From Methanothrix thermoacetophila PT (GTDB lineage Archaea > Halobacteriota > Methanosarcinia > Methanotrichales > Methanotrichaceae): a DNA stretch of 64,000 nucleotides. Below the pieces are notes generated by a model, which ran no database searches, was not told the origin of the DNA, and saw only the letters and a program-made list of their open reading frames with translations. Below, one piece after another: positions 52,298-60,572 of the stretch. The stretch is from contig NC_008553.1 of NCBI RefSeq assembly GCF_000014945.1, positions 1,798,001 through 1,862,000 of the forward strand. The letters run 5' to 3'. The position numbers and the translations under genes were made by a program. Numbering within the stretch: the stretch's first letter is position 1; every line of letters begins with the position of its first letter.

Positions 52298-53305
52298 TCA
52301 TCTCTCGAAGTCGATCCTGTATGCCAGAGGTTCCTCGGATCCGAGCACGTTCTGGGTGGATGGGTCGAACCTCGCATCTCTCATGTAGCTCTGCAGCCCT
52401 GATGGCATGTAGCTGAGCGTGTCCGCATACTGATCGCCGTTTATGAGGTATGATATTATCCTCCTGTATATCTCAGGGTAGCAGACATCCTCACCGCCAT
52501 CGAGCGATGGGTTGTCGTTGACCTCTATGACGTAGAGACGGCCGTTGCTCTCCTTGATGTCCACTCCGTACAGCCCCTTGCCTATGGCCTTTCCCGCCTC
52601 AATCCCCAGATCTATGATCTCCGACGGCACATCCTCCGGCGGAACGCTCTCCACCCCACAGTAAACGAGATGACCGTTCACAGATGCCTGGATCTTGAAG
52701 GTCTGGGCTGGGATGACATATCTGCATGCGTAGAGGAACTCTCCATTGAGCACGCCAATCCTCCAGTCGAAGCTGCTCGGCACGTACTCCTGCACCACGA
52801 TCCAGTCCGAGAGCCTGAGGAACCGCTTCGCTATCCTCATGAACTCCTGGACGTTCGACGCCTTCTCGACCCTTGCCGAGAACGATGTCGAAGGTTCCTT
52901 TAACACCAGCGGCGTGCCGAGCCTCTCGAAGAGCGCCCTGGCGTACTCCGGCGCTATCTCCCTCTTGCTCGGGAAGACCGTCCTGGGTATGGGCAGCTTC
53001 TTCTTCATCAGGTGGAGGTACATGTTGATCTTGTCGGAGCATATCTGGATCGATGCTGGATCGTCTATTACAGGGATCCCGTAAAGGCTCGCGATTCTAG
53101 ATGCGACATACGTCGCATTCATCGGATCCGTGTTGGCTCTTATGAACAGAGCATCGAGCTTCGGAATCCTGTTTATGTCCACCGGGAATATGAACTCCGC
53201 AGTGTGTCCCATGCTCTCGGCAGCATCTCTGCACTTTATGAGCGCGGTGAGCTGCTCTGAGCTGCTAAGCGTTTGTCTGTTGACGAATATTCCCAACCTG
53301 CTCAA
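52298..53305 (-). CDS. RimK-type ATP-grasp ligase
   Basis: A 335-residue ATP-grasp enzyme: MSRLGIFVNRQTLSSSEQLT at the start, DALFIRANTDPMNATYVASR and IDDPASIQICSDKINMYLHL of the RimK group, then GTPLVLKEPSTSFSARVEKA, VVQEYVPSSFDWRIGVLNGE, and GVDIKESNGRLYVIEVNDNP with the metal-binding Glu and Asn. RimK-type enzymes add amino acids to a peptide, protein or small molecule. Its start overlaps the stop of the RLAN gene in a 4-nt ATGA arrangement. The two proteins correspond to domains found fused in some bacterial RimK-like proteins. Confidence 0.87.
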   Translation of the reverse strand: MSRLGIFVNRQTLSSSEQLTALIKCRDAAESMGHTAEFIFPVDINRIPKLDALFIRANTDPMNATYVASRIASLYGIPVIDDPASIQICSDKINMYLHLMKKKLPIPRTVFPSKREIAPEYARALFERLGTPLVLKEPSTSFSARVEKASNVQEFMRIAKRFLRLSDWIVVQEYVPSSFDWRIGVLNGEFLYACRYVIPAQTFKIQASVNGHLVYCGVESVPPEDVPSEIIDLGIEAGKAIGKGLYGVDIKESNGRLYVIEVNDNPSLDGGEDVCYPEIYRRIISYLINGDQYADTLSYMPSGLQSYMRDARFDPSTQNVLGSEEPLAYRIDFER

Positions 53306-53946
53306 CTGCTCACCCTCTTCTCAAGGATGCTCTTCATCAGATCCCTCTCCTTTTCGGAGAGCTGGGAGTACATCACAGGTGCAAGTGATGACAAACGATA
53401 TCCTCCAAGATCTCTGACGAGCACGAGGCTCACCAGTGGTATGTTGAAGACCGCATAGATCTTCTCAGCCAGCGTCTCTATCTCATCAGAGCAGTCGATC
53501 GTTCTTCCGAAGATGGAGGTGTACACTGCCACCTCTGCCTCATCGCTTATCTTCTGATAGCAGAACGGGTACTTGCCGTAGTTTGTCACGTGCTTTATCG
53601 CCTTCTTCGCGCTTGTGAAATCCTTCACGACAAAATGTTCAGAGGGTGTGGAGAAGTAGTTCAGCCCGTAGACTATCGCTGGAAGAGTTATGTATGCGTA
53701 AGAGACGACCCACTCGCATACAGGTATCCCTGCCATTCTTGCTTTCTCGAGACATATCGGCACAATGTAAGCATCGAGAACCGCACTGCTGCTTGGAACT
53801 GTCCTGATTCCCTCGAACTCGTTCTGCACTATCGTGTAGTATGGCTCTGTCTTGTAGAAGTAGCTCTCGTTGATTATGTATACTGTCCCATTTTTATTTA
53901 ATGTATACATAATATTCTTCTTTGGAATAGTGTGACGTTTGTTCAT
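53302..53946 (-). CDS. RLAN-domain protein (RimK-like ATP-grasp N-terminal)
   Basis: A 214-residue protein of the RLAN type, normally the N-terminal companion of RimK-like ATP-grasp enzymes: YIINESYFYKTEPYYTIVQN, then EFEGIRTVPSSSAVLDAYIV, VYGLNYFSTPSEHFVVKDFT, and VAVYTSIFGRTID. It is first in the operon and overlaps the ATP-grasp gene by 4 nt. It most likely binds the acceptor or tethers the substrate for that ligase. GTG 53958 and ATG 53910 are other possible starts. Family placement rests on the Tyr/Asn-rich opening and on gene context. Confidence 0.75.
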   Translation of the reverse strand: MNKRHTIPKKNIMYTLNKNGTVYIINESYFYKTEPYYTIVQNEFEGIRTVPSSSAVLDAYIVPICLEKARMAGIPVCEWVVSYAYITLPAIVYGLNYFSTPSEHFVVKDFTSAKKAIKHVTNYGKYPFCYQKISDEAEVAVYTSIFGRTIDCSDEIETLAEKIYAVFNIPLVSLVLVRDLGGYRLSSLAPVMYSQLSEKERDLMKSILEKRVSS

Positions 53947-54107
53947 ACGAGCGGCCACCAGCTCTGGAAAACAGTCTGGATGCAGCCAGTTGGCCTTATC
54001 ACCACTCCACTACGGTGTTTTTTATGGTATCTGCGCTCCATAAGGAGATCCTCGGCACCACAGTGTGCCGGACGGCTTTACTGTAGATGTCTGGAAGTAT
54101 TTAGAGC

Positions 54108-56117
54108 TTACCCTGATGCATTCTCAGAACTTCTGAGTTCTCTAACATCGAGAAGCTCGATCATACTTCTTATATCTGTTGCCGGAAAGCTGCATGTGTA
54201 TCTGCTGCAGACATACGCGGTGGCCTTTTTATCCACAGGTCTCAGAGAAGATGCCCACTCCGGAGGTCTATCACCTGATACCACGACCTTTCTCGGTGCG
54301 TAGACGGACCAGAGCGCGCGCAGCATAGTTCTTGTATTATCCGCATCGCCCACGATTGCGATCTCATGCGACGGGCCGAGCGCGAGATCGAGAGCGATCA
54401 GGAGTCCCACCTGCGCAGGCAGGGAGGCCATGCTGATGTGCCTGAGGCTCATCGAAGCGATCTCCTCCAGATCCGGCCTGCCGAGGATTTTCCCGAGCAG
54501 GAGCATGTCCATGGTGGCCATCGAATAGCCTGATGGGATCGCACCATCGCGGATCTCCTTTCTTTGCAGGATGATGTCACTCTGCTCCTTCATCGTGTAA
54601 TAGAACCCTCCATCCGGATCTGAGAAATGGGAGACCATCTCATCACACAAGATCTCAGCTCTCTCCAGATACCTTCCGTCGAACCCGGCCTGGTAAAGCT
54701 CTATCAGCCCAAAGATGAGGAAGGCGTAATCGTCCAGAATCGACACCCTGCTTCCCTTATAGGAATGCATCAGCATGCCGTCTCTGTGCATGCTCGACAG
54801 CACGAAATCCGCTGCCTCGGATGCTATGCGGAGCCATCTCTCATCTCCCAGAACCTGGGCACCTCTGGAGAATGCCGCTATCATCAATCCATTCCAGTCC
54901 GCAAGCACCTTCTCATCTCTGAAGGGTTTTCTCCTCAGAGATCTTGCATCCAGAAGTTTTCTTCTTATGGGCTCGCTGGTGTGCTTGAACTCGCTCAATT
55001 CGCCTTTCAGCGAGATCCTGAGGACGTTCTTTCCATCGCTCCCGCCGATTGGCTCGAGGACGAACACCTCCAGCGCTTTTTTCAGATCATCACCAAGAGC
55101 ATCTCGAAGCTGATCCATTGTCCAGAGATAATATCCTCCCTCGATGTTATCGCTCTCTGCGTCCAGCGCTGAGCAGAAAGCGCCATCGGGTGATCTCAGA
55201 TCCTCAGCAACGAAACCGAGTATCTCATCTGCCACAATCGCGTAATCCCTCTTTCCTGTGGCCTGATACGCCTCAAGATAAACCACAGACATCAGCGCCT
55301 GGTCGTAGAGCATCTTCTCGAAGTGGGGCACGCCCCAGCTCGAATCAGTTGAGTACCTGTGGAAACCATATGCGAGCTGGTCGTATATGCCGCCGCATCG
55401 CATCTCCCTGAGAGTCAGCTCCACCATCTCCAGAGCTTTCATCTCCCCTGTTCTGTGCCAGTACCTGAGCAGGAACAGCAGATTCTGTGCCAGGGGGAAC
55501 TTCGGGGCTCTCCCAAACCCTCCGCTGGTCCAGTCGAAGATCCCAGAAAGCTCGAGGTACGCTCTGCTCAGAGTACTCTCATCCGCATTCGACGCCTGGA
55601 GATGCGTATCAGCCTTTCGCATGGCGTTCAGCACCTTGAATCCGAGAGATGTGAGCTCGGATCTCCGATTTCTCCAGAGCTCCTCCACCAGCGGTATGAG
55701 CTCCCTCAGCCCCATCATACCGAGCCGCCCATCCTTCGGGATATATGTGGCTGCAAAAAAGGGAATGCCATCCGGGGACATTATGATCGTCAGAGGCCAT
55801 CCGCCCCTGCCGGTGATGATCTGGCAGGCCTCCATGTAAATGGCGTCGATATCCGGCCTCTCCTCCCTGTCCACCTTCACGCATACAAATGCCCTGTTCA
55901 GCATCTCAGCGATCCTCTCATCCTCAAAAGACTCCCTTGCCATCACGTGGCACCAGTGGCACGTGGAGTACCCTATGGAGAGAAATATCGGCCTGTCCTC
56001 AGCTCTGGCACGCTCGAAGGCCTCAGGAGACCAGGGATACCAGTCCACGGGGTTGTATGCATGCTGGAGGAGGTAAGGACTTGACTCTCCAGCAAGACGG
56101 TTGGGCTTGCGATCCAT
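54108..56117 (-). CDS. DUF255/thioredoxin-domain protein (YyaL/SSP411 family)
   Basis: A 669-residue protein. The first 170 residues are a thioredoxin-like domain with [20 protein letters not shown] and the redox pair CHWCHVMA (Cys53, Cys56); the rest is an (alpha/alpha)6 barrel like N-acylglucosamine 2-epimerase or cellobiose epimerase ([70 protein letters not shown]). The family is widespread, and its biochemical role is unsettled. Length is a little above average. It is transcribed alone, opposite to the zinc-ribbon/pcm pair. Confidence 0.92.
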   Translation of the reverse strand: MDRKPNRLAGESSPYLLQHAYNPVDWYPWSPEAFERARAEDRPIFLSIGYSTCHWCHVMARESFEDERIAEMLNRAFVCVKVDREERPDIDAIYMEACQIITGRGGWPLTIIMSPDGIPFFAATYIPKDGRLGMMGLRELIPLVEELWRNRRSELTSLGFKVLNAMRKADTHLQASNADESTLSRAYLELSGIFDWTSGGFGRAPKFPLAQNLLFLLRYWHRTGEMKALEMVELTLREMRCGGIYDQLAYGFHRYSTDSSWGVPHFEKMLYDQALMSVVYLEAYQATGKRDYAIVADEILGFVAEDLRSPDGAFCSALDAESDNIEGGYYLWTMDQLRDALGDDLKKALEVFVLEPIGGSDGKNVLRISLKGELSEFKHTSEPIRRKLLDARSLRRKPFRDEKVLADWNGLMIAAFSRGAQVLGDERWLRIASEAADFVLSSMHRDGMLMHSYKGSRVSILDDYAFLIFGLIELYQAGFDGRYLERAEILCDEMVSHFSDPDGGFYYTMKEQSDIILQRKEIRDGAIPSGYSMATMDMLLLGKILGRPDLEEIASMSLRHISMASLPAQVGLLIALDLALGPSHEIAIVGDADNTRTMLRALWSVYAPRKVVVSGDRPPEWASSLRPVDKKATAYVCSRYTCSFPATDIRSMIELLDVRELRSSENASG

Positions 56118-56449
56118 ATGTGGTTTAATGCTACATTCATGTAAATTGTTTTCTGTATTTGTTGGGTGGATGCATTTTGCATCACCATTTCCAGCAGTGC
56201 CCAGAAGATCACGCTCTGAAGGTTTTCAGGCTCACGTCACCAGATTATCAATACAATCAGAACGCTTCCATTGGGCGATCTACCTACCCGAAGACTGCTA
56301 GCGTCTCTGGATGTGTCCGAATAAGAGCTGAATTCAGAAATCTGCGGCTTGCTGCTTTTTGGGTGGAGGAGATACTCAATCCTTATTCGGACACGTCCGC
56401 GTCTCTGATAGTCATGTTTTTGTATTATTGTGTAGTTAAACACAAAAAC
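56118..56449. other. 332-bp divergent gap with a 13-bp inverted repeat
   Basis: This holds the promoters of the DUF255 protein and the zinc-ribbon gene. GTGTCCGAATAAG (56313-56325) recurs as its exact complement CTTATTCGGACAC (56382-56394), with 56 nt between, and the stretch GCGTCTCTG appears outside each arm (56301 and 56399). This symmetric block could be an operator or a small mobile relic. An AT-rich stretch just before 56450 may hold the TATA box. No gene is supported; a frame from 56159 runs in but lacks homology before the real start. Confidence 0.45.
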
Positions 56450-57013
56450 ATGGAAGGTGACATAATCTGCCCTGCCTGCGACTCCGCCACTGAGCACACT
56501 GTTTTACATGCGGGCAGGGATCTCGTGGTGAGGTGCGAGGTCTGTGGCACGGTGCACTCGGTGGCACCTCACCCTCATGTTAGGATGACGCCTCTAAAGG
56601 TCATCGTGAGCTCCGGACCGAACTCGAGAGTGTACCGCGTAAGTGTCCCTCGTAATGATATGCTCTCGGTTGGCTCTGAGATAGTGGTCGATGATGGGCG
56701 GAGCGATGTTGTTGTGGCGGAGGTAACTGCTATTGAGACAGACAAGAGGGTGAGCCATGCTCTTGCCAGGGATGTGAAATGCGTATGGTCGAGGGCCGTG
56801 GATGATGTTGTGGTCAAGATCTCTGTGTACAGGGCTGGCCGGACGAGATCATTCAGGATCATGACGAAGGGCGACGAGGTTTTCGCGGTCGGTGATGTCC
56901 GAGAGGTCGAGGGTCTCAGGTACAAGATAGTGAAGATCAAGGGGCGCAATGGTGGGTTTCCGGAAAGCTCTGAGGCCAGGGATATCATAAGGGTGTGGGG
57001 GCGCCAGCTTTGA
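56450..57013 (+). CDS. HVO_0476-like zinc-ribbon protein
   Basis: A 187-residue archaeal protein. An N-terminal zinc ribbon ([11 protein letters not shown] with Cys7 and Cys10, [11 protein letters not shown] with Cys29 and Cys32) is followed by a beta-rich region containing [40 protein letters not shown] and VKIKGRNGG. This matches the family named for HVO_0476, found in many euryarchaea and often beside pcm or tRNA genes; function is unknown. It overlaps pcm by 19 nt. A longer frame from 56159 reads through the divergent regulatory region and is not likely. Confidence 0.82.
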   Translation: MEGDIICPACDSATEHTVLHAGRDLVVRCEVCGTVHSVAPHPHVRMTPLKVIVSSGPNSRVYRVSVPRNDMLSVGSEIVVDDGRSDVVVAEVTAIETDKRVSHALARDVKCVWSRAVDDVVVKISVYRAGRTRSFRIMTKGDEVFAVGDVREVEGLRYKIVKIKGRNGGFPESSEARDIIRVWGRQL

Positions 57014-57642
57014 GGAAGGAGAGGCTCATCGAGAGCCTCAGGAACTATGTGAGCGAGAGGGTTGTGGAGGCGATGTCTAGGGTGCCCAGGGAGCTCTTCG
57101 TTCCCGAGGAGCTCAGGCCCATGGCGTATGAGGATCGCCCACTCCCCATAGGCCACGGCCAGACGATATCTGCGCCCCATATGGTGGCGATGATGTGTGA
57201 TCTTCTGGATCTGCGGGAGGGCATGAAGGTCCTCGAGGTCGGCGGAGGCTGTGGATATCATGCGGCTGTGATGGCGGAGCTGGTTGGCCCATCTGGGCAT
57301 GTCTACTCGGTGGAGCGCATTCCGGAGCTGGTTGAGATGGCACGACGGAATCTGGAAAGGGCGAGATACAGAAACGTGAGCATGATCTTAGGAGATGGGA
57401 CCCTGGGGTACAGCGAGCAGGCACCATACGACAGGATAAGCGTCGCGGCATCCGCGCCTGATATACCGGAGCCGCTGAAAGAGCAGCTCAGGCCAGGCGG
57501 AAGAATGGTTATCCCCGTCGGCTCATACTCACAGGACCTTCTTGTCGTTACAAAGAATCATGATATAAGGGTCGAGCGGGCCATGGGCGTCATATTCGTT
57601 CCGCTCATAGGGAAGTACGGCTTCAAGGACTCGTTCTGGTGA
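56995..57642 (+). CDS. pcm: Protein-L-isoaspartate O-methyltransferase
   Basis: Pcm repairs L-isoaspartyl residues in aged proteins with SAM. The 215-residue product has the N-terminal [20 protein letters not shown] and [20 protein letters not shown] substrate segments, motif [21 protein letters not shown], then [20 protein letters not shown] and [20 protein letters not shown]; it ends [10 protein letters not shown]. All family landmarks are present. The GTG at 56995 overlaps the zinc-ribbon gene; the TTG at 57010 is an alternative that would form a start-stop overlap. Archaeal pcm genes commonly pair with that zinc-ribbon gene. Confidence 0.95.
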   Translation: MGAPALRKERLIESLRNYVSERVVEAMSRVPRELFVPEELRPMAYEDRPLPIGHGQTISAPHMVAMMCDLLDLREGMKVLEVGGGCGYHAAVMAELVGPSGHVYSVERIPELVEMARRNLERARYRNVSMILGDGTLGYSEQAPYDRISVAASAPDIPEPLKEQLRPGGRMVIPVGSYSQDLLVVTKNHDIRVERAMGVIFVPLIGKYGFKDSFW

Positions 57643-57710
57643 GATGCACAGCATCGGTGGAGCATCTCACCGATGATGCGCCTGCTGATTCTCAGATCTA
57701 TTCAACGAGT

Positions 57711-57794
57711 GTCTCAAAACAGCCTGATGCACCCTGCACAGGCATAATCGGCCGTCACACCAGATTGCTGCACACCAGATTGCTGTTTTGAGAC
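57711..57794. repeat. Inverted-repeat element with an internal tandem duplication
   Basis: GTCTCAAAACAG (57711-57722) is the exact complement of CTGTTTTGAGAC (57783-57794). Between them, CACACCAGATTGCTG is repeated exactly in tandem (57756-57770 and 57771-57785). The element lies between the convergent ends of pcm and the secreted protein gene. It could act as a terminator for both or be a small mobile relic. Confidence 0.6.
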
Positions 57795-57806
57795 GATTTT
57801 GGAATT

Positions 57807-58760
57807 TCAAATGAGATTCTGAACACCATTTCCCTGTCCCTGGCTCGAGTATCCCTGGATCGCAGCTGGTACCGCTGAAATCCCGGTGTTCGTCTGTGTT
57901 GATGGAGCGGACACAGGCGAATACGAGACAGGAACAGGTTGCCCTGTTGGAATCCCCACGATCGTCGGTGCTGCAGATACCGTGCCGAGCCAGACCTTGG
58001 CCATCACCTGAGTGAACGTGTATCCAGGGGCAACTGCAGTTATCACATAATACCCGGAGGGCAGATCCATGCCGTAATACCCGAGCATATCAGTGGTTAT
58101 GGTGAAGCTTCCCCCCTCCCCGCTGGAGATTACGACCCTTGCCCAAGGAATACCAGCGCCGTTCTGGTCAACCACACGCCCGACTAGGCTGTATGTTGTG
58201 GGATACCTTCCGGGATCGACGAGCACCGATACGTTATTTGTGAGCAGCCCGCCCACCCGCATGACGTAGAGATGGTTTGTCAGCAGATCAGCCTGGGCTC
58301 CTGTTATTCTGTACCAGCCAGGCATCATGAGACCTGTTGAGTAGACCATTCTGCCGTTATCATAAAGCAGGAGATTGCCCGGAACAGATGTGTATACCCA
58401 CAGTATTATCGGGTCTCCGAGAATCACAGACGCCCGGGTTGTGAGCATGCTGCCCTGCTGAACGTATAGAATGTTCGGCAGCCTCAGCTCATCCTTTATG
58501 GTCAGCCCCTCTGCAATGGGATCCATCCTCTCGATAACCATCTGCTGAGAATCAAATGGAGCATACGGGTCCCACTCAGGTCGCTCCACAGCAAATGGGT
58601 TCAGGTAATCTGGCTCAACAGTCGTGACGGCCTGCTGCGGCGTGCTCCATGGGGTCAGCCAGTCAGGCTGCTTCGTTCCGGCAGCCCCGAAGGCCTCACA
58701 GGGTCCTGCAATGAGATTGAGCAGAATCGCGAGCAGAATGATGTGCTTTACATAGTCCAT
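57807..58760 (-). CDS. Secreted protein with a carboxypeptidase-regulatory-like domain
   Basis: A 317-residue exported protein: signal peptide YVKHIILLAILLNLIAGPCE, a proline/tryptophan-rich stretch (TPWSTPQQAVTTVEPDYLNP), a beta-sandwich part, and near residues 195-265 a carboxypeptidase-regulatory-like (CarbopepD_reg) domain: YSLVGRVVDQNGAGIPWARV and DMLGYYGMDLPSGYYVITAV. The C-terminal 50 residues are Ser/Gln/Pro rich. Such domains are typical of surface-displayed proteins in Methanothrix-like genomes. A CAATATTTATC TATA element lies near 58800. It is probably part of the cell surface with the following gene. Confidence 0.7.
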   Translation of the reverse strand: MDYVKHIILLAILLNLIAGPCEAFGAAGTKQPDWLTPWSTPQQAVTTVEPDYLNPFAVERPEWDPYAPFDSQQMVIERMDPIAEGLTIKDELRLPNILYVQQGSMLTTRASVILGDPIILWVYTSVPGNLLLYDNGRMVYSTGLMMPGWYRITGAQADLLTNHLYVMRVGGLLTNNVSVLVDPGRYPTTYSLVGRVVDQNGAGIPWARVVISSGEGGSFTITTDMLGYYGMDLPSGYYVITAVAPGYTFTQVMAKVWLGTVSAAPTIVGIPTGQPVPVSYSPVSAPSTQTNTGISAVPAAIQGYSSQGQGNGVQNLI

Positions 58761-58942
58761 ACCGACTCCCCAGCAGAGTAGAGAGTACTGGAAGATAAAT
58801 ATTGCGTGATGTCAGGAATTATTCGTAAAGCGCATGCAGCACGGCATTCAGCGAAATGCCATCGATGCACTCTGTCTTCTTTGAATACAACTCAACCTGT
58901 ACATACGCTATCGATCTGTGCTCTCGATCTGCACATTTCATT

Positions 58943-60340
58943 TCAGCAGTCGAACGCATATGGGCCGCATGTTTTAGATGTATCTGATCTGCATCCGAAT
59001 GTATGGCATTCAGAGGATGAGCCACTATCAGGCCAGACGTAGATGTATATGTAGTTAGACCAGTCGGTTGTGCAGTAGGCGAGTATGTGCCATCCCACCT
59101 TCTCACCGTAGAACCATGTCGGGAACCAGCCTGTGGTCTTGTAGCCGAAGCCCTTCACACTTGGAGAGCAGTAATATCCCCTGGGGAAGCTGCCACATGG
59201 GGCCCATTCGTACGACCAGTATCTTCCAGGGCGCCTGATGTTCGACCAGAGCGGGAGCCACTCGCCCTGAACAACACCGGCAGCTGTGACAAGCTTGTTC
59301 GGCCATACCTGTATGTAATATTCATTGCAGCCGCACCTCTTCTCTGGACAGCTGCAGGATGCAACTTTTGGGAATACTGGATTGAGATCAGCATAGCATT
59401 CATCTCCCGAGCATCCCGGATAGATCTTGTTTGAGTCCGGAAGGATCAGTTGCTCTGTGTTCACATCAGGAGGCGTTGGCGCGCCCTGAACGCTGGATTC
59501 AGAGGTTGATTGGACAGACTGGATGACATTAGAGCTCTGGACGTTGGATACGGATTGTATTATGTTCGTATTCGAGTGTATCACGGAGGTCGGCCAGACA
59601 TAGATGTAGATATAGTTCGACCATCCGTTGCAGTAGTAGCTGATGATGTGCCAGCCGGGAGCGTCACCATAGAACCAGCCGCGCTTGTACCCGGGCCACG
59701 ACCAGCCCCACCACCGGACCTTTGGGGCCGAGCTTGAGGGATACCATTCATATGTATACAGGTTCCCTGCGGAGGCTATCTGCGCCCAGAGGGGAAGGTA
59801 TCCGCCAAGCCAGCATCCGCCTACAGTTCTGAGCCCTGAGGACGTCTGGACATAAAGCCTGTTTCTGGATGTCGATGAGCCCGGCCAGTACCAGGCACCG
59901 CTGGTGTCGAATGAAAGACCTGCAGGAGGTGTTGCTGAGCTGAAGTCGAGACTCCCATCAGGCTGGAAGCTATCAGCGCTCGGCTCCTGGAGCTTCAGAT
60001 CCGTCGGGGTCATGCGCTCTGCATAGGGTCCCTGCGCCTCAGGGGCTGCCGAAAAACCGCCGAGGATGTTCTCAAGGCTTCTCCACGGCTGCTGGTCCGG
60101 CAGCTGCGAGCCTGTTGATGGTGATTGAGATCCAGGATACTGCGTGCTCTGCGGGTAGCCCTGCCCGCTCATCGCTGATGGGCTGTCGAGAGGTGTAAAA
60201 TCGGAATAGCCCTGGACACCGCCATCGCCTATGGCACCGAAGGCGACATTGATGAGCGCAAACGCGATAAGGATACAGGCATAGAGCTTCAACGTGACCC
60301 CGACCTCATATGCTACTCCAGGAAAATATGAGCACTTCAT
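58943..60340 (-). CDS. Secreted protein with two tandem WSNYIYIYVWP-type domains
   Basis: A 465-residue protein. After a signal segment (LKLYACILIAFALINVAFG) and a Gln/Pro/Ser-rich region, it has two homologous domains of about 95 residues: one near 172-265, starting RLYVQTSSGLRTVGG and ending GWSNYIYIYVWPTS, and one near 348-445, starting YIQVWPNKLVTAAGV and ending DWSNYIYIYVWPDS. Each contains LPLWxxI, a YxYEW segment, a GWFxG turn and GWHI.(S/A)YYC-like sequence, rich in Trp and Tyr. Between them is a Cys-rich spacer (CSGDECYADLNP, CSCPEKRCGCNEYY). It is not a family I recognise. A start at 60340 is used; a TTG near the signal peptide is possible. Confidence 0.7.
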   Translation of the reverse strand: MKCSYFPGVAYEVGVTLKLYACILIAFALINVAFGAIGDGGVQGYSDFTPLDSPSAMSGQGYPQSTQYPGSQSPSTGSQLPDQQPWRSLENILGGFSAAPEAQGPYAERMTPTDLKLQEPSADSFQPDGSLDFSSATPPAGLSFDTSGAWYWPGSSTSRNRLYVQTSSGLRTVGGCWLGGYLPLWAQIASAGNLYTYEWYPSSSAPKVRWWGWSWPGYKRGWFYGDAPGWHIISYYCNGWSNYIYIYVWPTSVIHSNTNIIQSVSNVQSSNVIQSVQSTSESSVQGAPTPPDVNTEQLILPDSNKIYPGCSGDECYADLNPVFPKVASCSCPEKRCGCNEYYIQVWPNKLVTAAGVVQGEWLPLWSNIRRPGRYWSYEWAPCGSFPRGYYCSPSVKGFGYKTTGWFPTWFYGEKVGWHILAYCTTDWSNYIYIYVWPDSGSSSECHTFGCRSDTSKTCGPYAFDC

Positions 60341-60474
60341 CTATATATATTTTGGGAGGGGCCCGGTTTCCCTGGAACCCAGCTCGAACCTCGCGACCGG
60401 AAACCACACGAGTGGAGAAGCTGAACGGTTACCGCTCAAAAGAGGATCCGATAGTATTGCATGTTGTATAAAAG

Positions 60475-60572
60475 CGCCGAGGGTGAGATTCGAACTCACG
60501 AGACTCTTTCGAGTCACCAGCTCTCCAGGAGGCTCACTCCAGGCTGGCGCCCTACCACTAGACGACCTCGGC
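60475..60572 (-). tRNA. tRNA-Ser (anticodon GGA) with a 14-nt intron
   Basis: On the minus strand the ends pair as GCCGAGG / CCTCGGC with discriminator G (60475). The T arm is GTGAG-TTCGAAT-CTCAC; the long variable arm is GACTC-GAAA-GAGTC, which marks a class II tRNA. The anticodon stem CCAGC / GCTGG encloses a 21-nt loop; removing 14 nt (60523-60536, TGAGCCTCCTGGAG) at the usual site after position 37 leaves CTGGAGA, anticodon GGA for serine. The mature length is 84 nt. The first 15 nt overlap the end of the cbf5 coding region, including its stop codon. The CCA is not encoded. Confidence 0.93.

Noticed and set aside
50709-53946. The RLAN/RimK/GCS2 operon as glutathione synthesis
   Set aside because: Archaea of this group are not known to make glutathione, and the RLAN and YkgJ partners are not part of that pathway; the product is left open.
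57807-60340. The two secreted proteins as one broken gene
   Set aside because: Each has its own signal peptide, complete domains and stop; the gap of 182 bp has a TATA element.
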